Source: Leeuwenhoekiella palythoae (GTDB taxonomy: Bacteria; Bacteroidota; Bacteroidia; Flavobacteriales; Flavobacteriaceae). From it: a stretch of DNA of 64,000 nt. The DNA lies in assembly GCF_900130045.1 (NCBI RefSeq), contig NZ_FQXT01000002.1:248001-312000 (forward strand), given 5' to 3'. Position numbers and translations under genes: made by a program. Positions 24,489-34,370 of the stretch are shown here, one piece after another (position 1 is the stretch's first letter; each line of letters starts with the position of its first letter). Under the pieces are notes generated by a model. The model saw only the letters and a list, made by a program, of their open reading frames with translations, was not told the DNA's origin and did no database searches.

Positions 24489-24866
24489 TTAAATCTTCAC
24501 CGGAGTCATATCAAGATTGATACTATTCAAGGTATCATCGGTAAATTTATAATGACCTCTAGTGGTAAAGATTTTAAACTTAAAATTCTTCATCGAACTC
24601 AAAGTATCTAAAAATAACCATTTTGACTTCAGTAGTCTAGGTTTTTTAGATTTTAAACTCAGTTCAAAAATATGTTTTTCGCCATCACGTTCCGCTACAA
24701 TATCTGGTGTGATTGATACTTCGCTTCCGCGTCTGATATACGATTTAGGAGACTCAAAACCGTCTGTATCGGCTTTGATATTTTCATATCCTCGGTCTTC
24801 TAAATAGCTTATCGCTGTTCCTAAAATTTCTGTGTTCTTATCGGTATCCTTATCTATAGTTATCAT
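24489..24866 (-). CDS. Conserved small protein with restriction-endonuclease-like features
   Basis: 125 residues, no signal peptide, Lys-rich. The order of elements resembles a PD-(D/E)xK fold: an N-terminal helix (TEILGTAISYLEDRGYE), a short strand with ITPDIVAERDGEKHIFELSLK (PD, then Glu and Lys on the next strand), and a helix and strands afterwards (KSKWLFLDTLSSM, FKIFTTRGHYKF). The last motif reads E-L-S-L-K rather than the canonical E-x-K, so catalysis is uncertain. It stands alone, transcribed leftward, and has no neighbours that explain it. I do not assign a function. Confidence 0.65.
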   Translation of the reverse strand: MITIDKDTDKNTEILGTAISYLEDRGYENIKADTDGFESPKSYIRRGSEVSITPDIVAERDGEKHIFELSLKSKKPRLLKSKWLFLDTLSSMKNFKFKIFTTRGHYKFTDDTLNSINLDMTPVKI

Positions 24867-25017
24867 ACATATAACATAAGAGATAGCGATTAAATTACTA
24901 CTAATTTAAAGTTAAAGAACTGGTTATTAATGTTAAACCATTTCTTAAATGTAGTATTTTGTAGTAAAATAATAGTATATTAAAGATTTTTGGTTAATTA
25001 AGTATAACCCTGAAAAT

Positions 25018-26643
25018 CTATCGGTTAAGAATTTTTGCATAGCGCTGTGGATCTTGGAGTACTTTTTTAGCCTCTTCAATTTCCTCATTGTGTGAAAGTT
25101 GATATTCATACAAACCTTCGCGATAAAAATACCGCTTTACAAGTTCGTCAATGATCAATTTAGAAATCTCACGTTCTTTTCTATTCAGTTGCTCCTTTTT
25201 AGCAACATCAATGGTACGCATTAAGTTAGCGTACTCACTGCTGATATCATCCTGTAAATTATCTTTAGATGCGTCTAGGTAAACTTCTTCAAGATCTTTT
25301 TCAGTTTGGGTTTGATACTCAAAACCTTGCTTGTCTAAGTACGTTTTAAATGCCGTATAATCTGCATTGGTGAATTTAAAATCAGAGATGTCGTTATACT
25401 TATGTTTATAAAAATAATCAGTAGCAAAATCAAATATCGCCTGATCGCGTAGTAGTGCTTCGGTGATCGCGCTCATTCTTGCTGATTCAATTTGAATATC
25501 GGGCAAAATTCCGCCGCCATCATAGACTTTGCGACCGGTACTCGTTTTAAATTCGTTGTAATCTTCGGCATTTGTGCGTATCGCATTACCGTTATCATCC
25601 CGATTCCAATAATCTAAAGCTTGAATACATCTACCACTTGGGGTGTAATATCTAGAGATGGTGATCTTTAATTGCGTGCCGTAAGTAAGCTCTTTGGGCC
25701 GCTGCACCAAACCTTTACCAAAACTACGTGCACCCACCACCACTGCTCTATCATAATCTTGTAATGAGCCTGATACAATCTCGCTCGCCGATGCACTGCG
25801 ACCATTGATCAAAACTGCCACCGGAATTTCCGTATCCAACGGCTCTTTTGGCGTATAATATTCCTGATTGTATTTCTCAATAACCGATTTTGTGTTGGTG
25901 ATCAATTTACCCTTCGGAAGAAATAAATTACTCACATTTATCGCTTCGGTTAAAAGTCCGCCGGGATTACCTCTCAAGTCTAAAATAAGCGAAGTTGCTC
26001 CTTGCTCTTTTAAATCCTTAATGGCTGCAGCAGTCTCTGATGAAGCTTTTTTATTAAATTTTGATAGCACTACATACCCTATTTTTCCATCAATAAGCGT
26101 GTAATACGGCACCGCGTTGATATCAATTTCTTCTCTGGTCAGACTGGTGGTTTGAAGTTTACCTTGACGTTTGTAGGTGATAGGAATACTTGTTCCCGGA
26201 GCTCCTTGTAACAGATCACCGGCATCTTCTTCAAAGTCTGCGATGTTGATATCTCCTATCTTTATCAACTCATCTCCCGCTTGTAAACCGGCTTTATCAG
26301 CAGGATAATCTTTATAAGCTTCTAAAATTGTGATGGTTTTATTACGCGTTAACACCGAAGCGCCAATCCCCGTATATTCTCCACTGTTACTTATACGCGC
26401 ATCTTCAACCTCTTGCTCTGTCCAGTATTTAGTATAAGGATCCAAATCTGCCAGCATTCCTTCAATAGCGCTATCCATTAGCTCCGCCGGATTTACCTCA
26501 TCTACATAATTCATATTGAGCTCTTTGAACAAAGTGGTAAAGATTTCTATCTGCTTGGCGATTTCAAAAAAGTCACTTTTAAAACTTACGGTTGTAAATA
26601 AAATGAGGACCGCTGTTACTGAGATGAGTATGCGCTTTTTCAT
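25018..26643 (-). CDS. S41 family C-terminal processing peptidase
   Basis: 541 residues. An N-terminal signal/anchor (about 4-20) leads to a helical segment, a PDZ domain (about 90-165, GIGASVLTRNKTITI...ADKAGLQAGDEL), and the S41 catalytic core with GRSASASE (281-288, nucleophile Ser) and the general-base Lys in SFGKG (Lys310). A C-terminal helical domain (about 400-541) is rich in Lys/Glu. Such peptidases trim proteins in the periplasm. It is the third gene of the run M1 peptidase - rnpA - S41, 54 bp after rnpA. Confidence 0.93.
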   Translation of the reverse strand: MKKRILISVTAVLILFTTVSFKSDFFEIAKQIEIFTTLFKELNMNYVDEVNPAELMDSAIEGMLADLDPYTKYWTEQEVEDARISNSGEYTGIGASVLTRNKTITILEAYKDYPADKAGLQAGDELIKIGDINIADFEEDAGDLLQGAPGTSIPITYKRQGKLQTTSLTREEIDINAVPYYTLIDGKIGYVVLSKFNKKASSETAAAIKDLKEQGATSLILDLRGNPGGLLTEAINVSNLFLPKGKLITNTKSVIEKYNQEYYTPKEPLDTEIPVAVLINGRSASASEIVSGSLQDYDRAVVVGARSFGKGLVQRPKELTYGTQLKITISRYYTPSGRCIQALDYWNRDDNGNAIRTNAEDYNEFKTSTGRKVYDGGGILPDIQIESARMSAITEALLRDQAIFDFATDYFYKHKYNDISDFKFTNADYTAFKTYLDKQGFEYQTQTEKDLEEVYLDASKDNLQDDISSEYANLMRTIDVAKKEQLNRKEREISKLIIDELVKRYFYREGLYEYQLSHNEEIEEAKKVLQDPQRYAKILNR

Positions 26644-26697
26644 AGAAATTATTTTTTAGGTATTGCTTTTAGAAAGATACTAAGAAAGCAAAGAAAT

Positions 26698-27093
26698 TTA
26701 AAAACCGGCCTCTTGATCTGTTGCGGCTGTTTTAGCATTAAACTTTGCAATAAGCTTCAACATGGCTTTTTCTAATTCGGTATAAGAAGCTATTTCTTTG
26801 CCGGTATAGATAAACATAAACGCAAAAGTCTTATCATTTGTTTGAAACTGTGTTTTGTTTTTTCGATAAACTTCGCGCATTAAGCGCTTTAACCTATTGC
26901 GTGTTACCGCTTTTTTATGATTGCGTTTTGCTACAGAAACGCCGGCTTGTATGGGTACCTGTTCTTCTGGCAAAGCCGTTGGGACGTAAAACAATAACAG
27001 CGGATAACTGTTTATCTTTTGACCTTCGGAAAATAATTTATCCAGCAGTTTTTTACGTTTTAAATGCTCCTTTTTAGGGAAAGTTTGATCCAT
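26698..27093 (-). CDS. rnpA: Ribonuclease P protein component
   Basis: 131 residues, slightly longer than the usual 110-125. It is the protein subunit of RNase P, which removes the 5' leader of tRNAs. The RNP motif region reads AGVSVAKRNHKKAVTRNRLKRLMREVYR, with the conserved basic KxxAVxRNRxKR core. The usual partner rpmH is not next to it; instead it lies 6 bp downstream of an M1 peptidase gene and 54 bp upstream of the S41 gene. rnpA near the origin is a common bacterial arrangement. Confidence 0.95.
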   Translation of the reverse strand: MDQTFPKKEHLKRKKLLDKLFSEGQKINSYPLLLFYVPTALPEEQVPIQAGVSVAKRNHKKAVTRNRLKRLMREVYRKNKTQFQTNDKTFAFMFIYTGKEIASYTELEKAMLKLIAKFNAKTAATDQEAGF

Positions 27094-27099
27094 AACTTT

Positions 27100-29673
27100 T
27101 TAATTTTCTAAAGAAGCTTGCATCACGTGCACACGTTCGAGATCATCAGTGGCTTGTAATAATTTGTTTTTGAGCACCTTGTTGAGGTCAGGATGTGCTT
27201 TTAAATAATTTTCTCTAATGGTATATGCTTCTGCTGAAGAATAACGCCCAATGGTAGCATTTAACCAATTTTTTGGAAAGAAAATATCTCCTGTTAGTTG
27301 TATTTCTTCGAGCAATTCTAAAGACGTTTTAAGGTGTTTTAAACCACTTTCTTGTCTCAATGGATGATTGATATAACCTAATGCTGAAAGTACCCAGGAT
27401 TCTTTCTCTCTGTTTTTAGCATCCTGTAAACTGTTTACAAAGTTGGCGCGGGTAGATTCGTCAGAAGACAGTGTGGGTTGTAAAAACTCAAATCTGCGTT
27501 TTTTATCAGGATTGGTAATGGCGGCTGCAGCTTCTTTGAGAATGATATCGGTATGCTCATGCCCAAATAATGCAAGTTGCATAGCGATGCCGGTATAATC
27601 ATCTTCGTTGAGTTTTAGGTTATTTATCTGTGTTTCTTTATTCCATATTGCATATAAGCGGTCTTTACCTGAAGGTGAATAGGCAATAGATTCAAAAAGC
27701 CCAAAAAATGTTTTTTTAATATTCGCCGGAAGCGCTTGCTGCAACTGATTATACACCAGATCTTCCAACTCTTTCTGATGTGATTCGCGTTGTATATCGG
27801 TGAGGTAGGTCCAGTATAAATTTTGCATCTGACTACTAATTCGGTTTAAGATCAATGCATTTTTTTCGTTAACCAAGCCTTTTTTATACAGTTCAAATAC
27901 TGAAATAGGATTAAGACCTGCATTTAATAAATTTTCATGAACATTGATATAGCTGTATCCTCTGGCCACCTCATCTTGAACCTGCGGAAGACTTTGAAGC
28001 AAATCATCTTTCTGCGGAAAAATACCATAACCCATTCCGTCGTAATTGTAGATAATTTGCTGAGGTTTTGGCAAACCTTGAGCACCTTCTAGAAGTAAGC
28101 GTTTTTCTTTAAAAGCAGCTGTGAGTATGTGGGTAGAGTCGGCATATACAAGCCCAATTTTAAAGGTTTGCGGCCAAATTTTAGCACTTCCGTCTTCAGC
28201 ACTTTGAATGAGTTGAAGTTTTTCAATAGTATTCTGAGCATCATAGGTAATTTCTTCAGAAAACACAGGGCGACTGCTTTGATTAACCCAGACTTCACTC
28301 CATTTTTTGAGGTCTAAATTTGTTTTAGTATCTAAAATAGAAACCAGATCATCCCACACAGCATTATCATAAGCATAGGTCTTTATGTATTCTTGAATAC
28401 CTTCTTGAAAAGCTTTTTTACCCGTAGCAAGCTCAAGCTGACGCATCATAATAGGTGCTTTGTGATAGATGATTCCGCCGTAAAGAGAACCGGCATTTTT
28501 TAAATTATCAAGCTCTTGCCGTATGGGGTTAGCACCTTTTGTGCGGTCTTCACCATAAGCACTGGGGTAATGACTCAATACAAATAGCAAGTCGTGATTT
28601 ACCTCAGGAAATTCGGGATTAACGATCTTATCTGCCATAAAATTGGCAAAAACTTCTTTCATCCAAACATCATTAAACCAGTTCATCGTGACCAAATCGC
28701 CAAACCACATATGCGAGGTTTCATGCGCGATGAGTTTGGCTCTGCTTAACAACTGACTTTCGGTAGCGGTCTGATCTAAAAACAAGGTAGATTCCCGGTA
28801 TTGAATAGCGCCCACGTGCTCCATTCCGCCATATTGAAAAATGGGAATCGTAGCAAAATCAAGCTTTTGAAACGGAAAAGAATATGCAGTATAGTCCTCT
28901 AAATAATCTACCGCGCCTTTATGCAATTCAAAAATTGGATCAAGACTAGATTGCACTTTGGTACTGTCTGTCTCGCGATAAAGTAACTTCATATCAAATC
29001 CTGAAAGATCTTTTGTTGCGGTTTTAAATTTTCCGGCTACAAAAGAGAATAAATAGGTACTCATCAAGTCTGAAGTGGCAAAGGTATGCGTGATGAAATT
29101 TCCATTTTTTGATTGCTCTTGCTCCGGTGCTCCGGCCAGAACTTCCCAATCCTGGGGTGCGGTGATGCTTAAATTATAAGTTGCCTTTACATTAGGTTGA
29201 TCAAAGCAAGGAAATAAGGTACTTGCCCTATCAGGAACCAAGAGCGTGTATAAAAAATCTTCGTTTCTGTTAAGAGATTGCTCGCCGGCAGTAAATGCTA
29301 TTTCAATATGATTTTTACCTTCTTTTAAATATTCTGAAGGAATGATCACATGCTCCTGCTCGTGAATAATATCAATGGCTTCGGTATTGGCTATAACATT
29401 ACTTACGTGACCTTTTTCCACATTAAAATCAAGATAAAGCGGTTGAGAACTATCGTGAATGGTAAGCGTAAGATCTAGAGAGGCGGGTATCGAATCTTCT
29501 AATTTTTCAGGGATAGAGAAATTGAGATCATAAACAATATCGCTGAGCTGTTGCTTTCTAAAATCGGCTAATTCTCTTGAAATTCCTGTACTGAGTAAAT
29601 TATAATCTTCGGTTGAAGGTTTACAAGAGAAAAGACTCAGTACCAAAATGGAGACAAATACGCGTGTGGTCAT
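27100..29673 (-). CDS. M1 family aminopeptidase (lipoprotein)
   Basis: 857 residues from the ATG at 29673. A longer frame to 29757 adds 28 residues that overlap the upstream terminator, so I prefer the internal ATG, which starts a lipoprotein signal (MTTRVFVSILVLSLFSCKP). The exopeptidase GGMEH motif is at about 282-286. The zinc site HETSH is at 317-321 with the second Glu near 340 (MKEVFANF). An N-terminal beta-domain and a long C-terminal helical domain complete the ERAP/aminopeptidase N architecture. It releases N-terminal residues from peptides at the membrane face. rnpA follows 6 bp later. Confidence 0.93.
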   Translation of the reverse strand: MTTRVFVSILVLSLFSCKPSTEDYNLLSTGISRELADFRKQQLSDIVYDLNFSIPEKLEDSIPASLDLTLTIHDSSQPLYLDFNVEKGHVSNVIANTEAIDIIHEQEHVIIPSEYLKEGKNHIEIAFTAGEQSLNRNEDFLYTLLVPDRASTLFPCFDQPNVKATYNLSITAPQDWEVLAGAPEQEQSKNGNFITHTFATSDLMSTYLFSFVAGKFKTATKDLSGFDMKLLYRETDSTKVQSSLDPIFELHKGAVDYLEDYTAYSFPFQKLDFATIPIFQYGGMEHVGAIQYRESTLFLDQTATESQLLSRAKLIAHETSHMWFGDLVTMNWFNDVWMKEVFANFMADKIVNPEFPEVNHDLLFVLSHYPSAYGEDRTKGANPIRQELDNLKNAGSLYGGIIYHKAPIMMRQLELATGKKAFQEGIQEYIKTYAYDNAVWDDLVSILDTKTNLDLKKWSEVWVNQSSRPVFSEEITYDAQNTIEKLQLIQSAEDGSAKIWPQTFKIGLVYADSTHILTAAFKEKRLLLEGAQGLPKPQQIIYNYDGMGYGIFPQKDDLLQSLPQVQDEVARGYSYINVHENLLNAGLNPISVFELYKKGLVNEKNALILNRISSQMQNLYWTYLTDIQRESHQKELEDLVYNQLQQALPANIKKTFFGLFESIAYSPSGKDRLYAIWNKETQINNLKLNEDDYTGIAMQLALFGHEHTDIILKEAAAAITNPDKKRRFEFLQPTLSSDESTRANFVNSLQDAKNREKESWVLSALGYINHPLRQESGLKHLKTSLELLEEIQLTGDIFFPKNWLNATIGRYSSAEAYTIRENYLKAHPDLNKVLKNKLLQATDDLERVHVMQASLEN

Positions 29674-29743
29674 TAAAGGGTGCTTGATATTTGAAAGGTT
29701 AAATATCGGGAAAACGCTGCAATGCATGCCAATGCCTATAAAA

Positions 29744-29774
29744 AAAGCCGTTTTCAAAAGGTGAAAACGGCTTT
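29744..29774 (-). terminator. Terminator after the second M1 gene
   Basis: Stem AAAGCCGTTTTC, loop, stem GAAAACGGCTTT. On the minus strand the T-run follows, so it ends transcription of the gene at 29836-31680. Confidence 0.9.
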
Positions 29775-29835
29775 AATTACTTCTTTTTTGGCATCACCAA
29801 AGGATATATAATCCTAAGGAATTAGGCTTCAAGAT

Positions 29836-31680
29836 TTATTCAGCATCTTTAGACCAGCTGTTGTTGCTTCGGTCTATGTCAGCCATTAACTGTTGTGCGT
29901 CTATAGTCATCGCTTTAATTTCAGAAAGCGGCTTGTCTATCGTAAAAGTATACGTTGGGTACGCCCACGGCCAGTCTTCTAACTGCGTGCGTGGCATAGT
30001 AGGAAACGGATTTACCTTGCTTGCGCGCATCATACGTAACGGAATGTAATAGGCTTCTGTAGCATCATCTGTTGTGTTGATATAGAAATCTACCGGCATT
30101 GGCATTAAGCCTTTACGCTCTAAAGTAACTTGAGTTTTTCCATCAACTTCTTCAACGTTTTTTATTGCGTAATCAATGGTATTGGTAGTTTCTGTCCAGT
30201 CTACTAAATACCAGTCAAGCTGCATACCGCTTACTTTTTCTGCAACACGCTTAAAGTCGTTAGGCGTAGGATGTTTAAAATGCCATTCATCAAAATATCT
30301 TGTTAGCGTTTTTGCTAAATTCTCCTGACCAATGACATAACCTAATTGTGCTAAAAACACAGCACCTTTAGAATACGCCGAAGCACCATATGCAGCATTC
30401 AGTGCATAACGGTCTGCATAGGTGGTTTGCGGTTGTTCTATACCGCTGGTTGCTAATCTGAAGTAAGAAGAATAATTACCCGCTTGAGGATTTTCTTTCT
30501 TCTCTCCCATTACCACATTTTCTGCTTCGGTAGAGATGTAGGTGGTAAAACCTTCATCCATCCACTCGTATTTTTGCTCATTGGTAGCCATTAAAAACTG
30601 AAACCAACTGTGAGCAAATTCGTGCGCGGTTACCCCTACTAAACTTCCAAAACTACGTTCACCGGTAATTAAAGTACACATTGCATACTCCATACCACCA
30701 TCACCACCTTGAATCACTGAGTACTGATCGTAAGGATATTGGCCTACGTGCTTGTTATAAAAAGCTAAAAGCTCTGCTGTTTTAGGCTGAAGATTTTTCC
30801 AGTTTTCAATGATTTCCTTGTTGTCTTTGTAAAAGAAATGCAAGATCGTACCGTCTTCTGCTGTGATTTTATCGTGAATATAATCAGGATCAGCTGCCCA
30901 AGTAAAATCGTGTACGTTAGGCGCCACAAAATGCCAGGTGTATTTTCCTTTTGTTGGCTTGACAGGTTTTTGATCAGGTGCTCCATATCCATGGCCTATT
31001 TCAGGATTTTGTAGATAACCGGTACCACCAATGGTATAGTCTGCATCGATGCTGATTTTCACATCAAAGTCTCCCCAAACGCCATGAAATTCACGTGCGA
31101 TGTAAGGATCTGCGTGCCAACCCTGAAAATCATATTCAGCTAATTTAGGATACCACTGTGTCATAGACAGGGCTACTCCTTCGGCATTATTGCGACCGCT
31201 TCTTCTGATCTGTACCGGTACTTGACCGTTAAAATCCATGTTGAAGGTGGTGCTTTCGCCCGGAGCAATAGGCTCTGCAAGACTTACTTCAAGTACAGTC
31301 CCAGCTACGTTGTACGTTAGTGCGGTTCCATCTTGAGTCAATGTACTTACTTTTAAGAAGCCGATCTCATCTGGTTCTAATTTTGAAATGCGATCTACCA
31401 CGCGACGATCAGGATCTTGAATAGTTAAAGAACGCACATCCATCTCGCTTCCCGGTTGAAAAGCATTAAAATAAAGATGATAAAAAACCTGATCTAGAGT
31501 ATCAGGCGAATTATTAGTGTACACCAATTCTTGTTTACCGGTGTAATTGTAATCTTCAACATTCATATCAACCTCCATGGTATAATCAACATGTTGTTGC
31601 CAGTATGAAGTATTGTTTTGTGCTTGTGCAAAGCTAAAAAAGCCTAAGATTGAAAGACCTACTAGAGTTTTTAAGTTCAT
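29836..31680 (-). CDS. M1 family metallopeptidase (secreted)
   Basis: 614 residues. Signal peptide MNLKTLVGLSILGFFSFAQAQ. The zinc site is HEFAH (353-357) with the second Glu at about 376 (MDEGFTTYIS), preceded by GDGGMEYAM, the exopeptidase motif. An N-terminal beta-sandwich (about 30-270) and a short C-terminal region are present, without the large C-terminal domain of the other M1 protein. Predicted periplasmic or surface zinc peptidase. It is a separate transcript, closed by a terminator. Confidence 0.93.
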   Translation of the reverse strand: MNLKTLVGLSILGFFSFAQAQNNTSYWQQHVDYTMEVDMNVEDYNYTGKQELVYTNNSPDTLDQVFYHLYFNAFQPGSEMDVRSLTIQDPDRRVVDRISKLEPDEIGFLKVSTLTQDGTALTYNVAGTVLEVSLAEPIAPGESTTFNMDFNGQVPVQIRRSGRNNAEGVALSMTQWYPKLAEYDFQGWHADPYIAREFHGVWGDFDVKISIDADYTIGGTGYLQNPEIGHGYGAPDQKPVKPTKGKYTWHFVAPNVHDFTWAADPDYIHDKITAEDGTILHFFYKDNKEIIENWKNLQPKTAELLAFYNKHVGQYPYDQYSVIQGGDGGMEYAMCTLITGERSFGSLVGVTAHEFAHSWFQFLMATNEQKYEWMDEGFTTYISTEAENVVMGEKKENPQAGNYSSYFRLATSGIEQPQTTYADRYALNAAYGASAYSKGAVFLAQLGYVIGQENLAKTLTRYFDEWHFKHPTPNDFKRVAEKVSGMQLDWYLVDWTETTNTIDYAIKNVEEVDGKTQVTLERKGLMPMPVDFYINTTDDATEAYYIPLRMMRASKVNPFPTMPRTQLEDWPWAYPTYTFTIDKPLSEIKAMTIDAQQLMADIDRSNNSWSKDAE

Positions 31681-31711
31681 ATTTTAGTTTAGTTTTTACG
31701 CAATAAACGAT

Positions 31712-31768
31712 AAAAAATGCTCGAAACACCCATTATTGGAACCACCAAGAAATGTGGTATCTCGAGCA
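31712..31768 (-). terminator. Terminator of the S8 peptidase gene
   Basis: Outer stem TGCTCGA/TCGAGCA with an inner ACCAC/GTGGT hairpin. On the minus strand the last arm is followed by T6. Confidence 0.75.
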
Positions 31769-31775
31769 GTGTTAA

Positions 31776-33431
31776 TTACTTACTTGATAATTCGGCCATT
31801 TTAAAGGCGTTATACATATTAACCATTTTTCCTGATTTAGAAAGCTGAGAAAATGATTTTACGTTTTCTGGATCACCGCCTGCAGAAACCTGAATGTTTG
31901 TGCTTACACCAGTTTGCAGGATGATCTGTTTGATCTGTGCTGCGCTAAATTGTGGAAAATAGGATCTCAACATTGCTGCAACTCCAGCAACTTCTGGAGA
32001 AGCCATTGAAGTTCCTTGCAAAAATTCATATTCATTACCCGGTACGGTTGAATAGATCTGAACACCCGGAGCAAAAACATCAACGTTTGATTTACCGTAG
32101 TTTGAGAAACTAGCAACTAGTTTACCGCCGTAGGTTTCATTAAGTGCACCTACAGAAATTAAATTATCTGCAAATTCAGTTTCGTTATCCAATTGATCAT
32201 TAGGATAAACCGTGTCACCGGTATCTAAATCTATACCTTCATTACCTGCAGCGTTTACGATCAAAACATCCTTTTTTGCTGCGTATTTGATAGCGTCATA
32301 AACCCATTCAGGATTTGTGGCGAAGTATTTTCCAAAGCTAGTATTGATCACTTTTGCACCGTTATCTACAGCATAACGTATAGCAAGAGCAATATCTTTA
32401 TCGCGCTCATCACCATCAGGAACCGCGCGTACTACCATAATTTTTACATTGTTGGCAACGCCATCCATACCAATACCATTATTACGTTCTGCAGCGATAA
32501 TACCGGCTACGTGAGTACCATGTCTGGCAGCATCAGGATCAGGACCTATAACATTATTATTTCCGTAATCAGTGTCTTTAATGTCGTCTGGATCATCACC
32601 AACTACTGCTCTGTAATTACCCTCAAGATTGTAGTTGTGATTAATTTGATTCGTCATACTTTCTAGCTGCTCGTTGATCATTACCAGAAATTCTGGAATA
32701 GAATCTTCATAATTAAGCATCTGAGTCAGTATAGCCTTGTTGCGCTGATCCATTTCGGTGGTTGTTTCAAGAGCCTGAAGTTCTTCTGCAGTATAATCTT
32801 CTTTTCCTAACTTTTGAGAAACCGCAGTATGTGCGCTTTTTACCGCTGCAACGATCTGATCGTATTGCATTTTTTGCTGAATAAGTTCGTCTTTTTCAGT
32901 TTCTACTTGCTTTTTAGCTTCGGTATAAGTCTTAAAAAGTTCTTTTTGAGCAGCAGGAATTTGATCTAAAGTTTTACCCTTAAACTGTGCATCATATTTT
33001 TGAACAATACGGCTTTTTTCTAATTGCTCATTTACAACGTCGCCTAGAAAATTCCATCCATGTACATCATCGATGTAGCCATTTTTATCGTCGTCTATTC
33101 CGTTATTGGGAATTTCATCTTCATTGGTCCAGATCACTCCGTCAAGATCTTCGTGCTCAATGTCTACCCCGCTATCTATAACCGCCACGATTACTGAAGA
33201 TCCGGTACCTTTAATGATCTCATCATAGGTTTTAGCTACACTCATACCGGGAATGGTATCTGCCGTAATATCTTTTGTAGGCCAGGCTTTTTCTTGAGTT
33301 TCGTTAAGCTCAGAAACTTTTAAAGGAAGTTGGTCTACATTTTCAGCAGGAATACTGATTAATGGCGCTGTGGAATCACAACTTGAGAGAAGCAATGCAG
33401 CTCCAAAAGCTGCAAGAACTATTTTTTTCAT
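31776..33431 (-). CDS. Subtilisin-like S8 peptidase lipoprotein with large insertion
   Basis: 551 residues. Lipobox LLSSC (Cys18) predicts a lipoprotein. The catalytic triad is Asp86 (VIDSGVD), His304 (RHGTHVAG) and Ser475 (GTSMASPE). Between Asp and His there is an insertion of about 170 residues (131-300), mostly charged helix (KKQVETEKDELIQQ and onward), absent from ordinary subtilisins. No C-terminal sorting domain is present. Expected to be anchored in the periplasm or exposed on the surface, degrading proteins. Confidence 0.93.
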   Translation of the reverse strand: MKKIVLAAFGAALLLSSCDSTAPLISIPAENVDQLPLKVSELNETQEKAWPTKDITADTIPGMSVAKTYDEIIKGTGSSVIVAVIDSGVDIEHEDLDGVIWTNEDEIPNNGIDDDKNGYIDDVHGWNFLGDVVNEQLEKSRIVQKYDAQFKGKTLDQIPAAQKELFKTYTEAKKQVETEKDELIQQKMQYDQIVAAVKSAHTAVSQKLGKEDYTAEELQALETTTEMDQRNKAILTQMLNYEDSIPEFLVMINEQLESMTNQINHNYNLEGNYRAVVGDDPDDIKDTDYGNNNVIGPDPDAARHGTHVAGIIAAERNNGIGMDGVANNVKIMVVRAVPDGDERDKDIALAIRYAVDNGAKVINTSFGKYFATNPEWVYDAIKYAAKKDVLIVNAAGNEGIDLDTGDTVYPNDQLDNETEFADNLISVGALNETYGGKLVASFSNYGKSNVDVFAPGVQIYSTVPGNEYEFLQGTSMASPEVAGVAAMLRSYFPQFSAAQIKQIILQTGVSTNIQVSAGGDPENVKSFSQLSKSGKMVNMYNAFKMAELSSK

Positions 33432-33512
33432 ATTTAGGAGTTATTTTATGTTGTGGCATTGCTGCCGGGTTGCTGAGGAAATGGGTTATAACTATTCTTT
33501 AATTCCTCAGGT

Positions 33513-34370
33513 TTAAAGAATATCTGCAATATTAAATTTTTCATTCAAGCGCACGCCCTTTTCTGTGTGTTTTACCGTAATAATAGGATTGTGCGCATCG
33601 TGTTGAAGCCATAAATAATAGTTTTTATCAGCAGCATCTTTTAAAAAGTTTTCTTTTTCGCCAAGTGTTAATAGCGGACGCGTATCAAACCCCATCACAT
33701 ACGGCAATGGCAAATGTCCTGCGGTAGGCAAGAGATCTGCTGCAAATACAATGGTTTTGCCCTGATATTCAATATGCGGAATCATTTGTTTATCAGTATG
33801 ACCATCTACAAACAAAATACCAAAGTCTAACGCCGATGTTGCAGTAAATGCCGTATCAGGTCTATCAACAAATCTCAACAGACCACTTTCTTCAATAGGC
33901 AGAATGTTTTCTTTTAAAAAGGAGGCTTTCTCACGAGCGTTGGGTTTGGTCGCCCATTCCCAATGGTCTTTATTACTCCAGTAGGTTGCATTTTTAAAAA
34001 CAGGCACCAAGGTTTTACCATCTTTAGCCCATTTTATACAACCCCCACTGTGATCAAAGTGCAAGTGTGTAAGAAAAACATCGGTCACATCATCTGGATG
34101 AAATCCTTTTTCTAGCAACGAATTTTCAAGAGTTGCACCTCCCCAAGGATGATAATGGCTGAAAAATTTTTCGCTTTGCTTATCTCCCATTCCTGTATCT
34201 ATTAAAATCAGGCGATCACCTTCTTCAATAAGCATACAGCGTGCGCCAATATCAATCATATTGTTAGCATCTGCGGGGTTAGTGCGCGTCCATAATGATT
34301 TTGGAACTACACCAAACATAGCACCGCCGTCAAGCTTAAAACTGCCGGCATCTATAGCGTGTATTGTCAT
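33513..34370 (-). CDS. Metallo-beta-lactamase fold hydrolase
   Basis: 285 residues. The metal motif HLHFDH is at residues 102-107, with further ligands in DGHTDK and FAADLLP and near the end QHDAHN. No signal peptide. This is the lactonase/glyoxalase-like MBL class (AHL-lactonase-like layout), but the substrate is unknown. It is divergent from the CPA1 antiporter across a 331-bp gap. A weak hairpin with arms CTGAGGAA/TTCCTCAG lies downstream at 33473-33510. Confidence 0.88.
   Translation of the reverse strand: MTIHAIDAGSFKLDGGAMFGVVPKSLWTRTNPADANNMIDIGARCMLIEEGDRLILIDTGMGDKQSEKFFSHYHPWGGATLENSLLEKGFHPDDVTDVFLTHLHFDHSGGCIKWAKDGKTLVPVFKNATYWSNKDHWEWATKPNAREKASFLKENILPIEESGLLRFVDRPDTAFTATSALDFGILFVDGHTDKQMIPHIEYQGKTIVFAADLLPTAGHLPLPYVMGFDTRPLLTLGEKENFLKDAADKNYYLWLQHDAHNPIITVKHTEKGVRLNEKFNIADIL

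Noticed and set aside
29674-29757. 28-residue N-terminal extension of the M1 lipoprotein
   Set aside because: It crosses the terminator of the upstream gene and has no signal character; the lipoprotein signal starts at ATG 29673.
33473-33510. Hairpin CTGAGGAA/TTCCTCAG as terminator of the MBL gene
   Set aside because: No T-run follows on the minus strand and the loop is 22 bases; weak at best.
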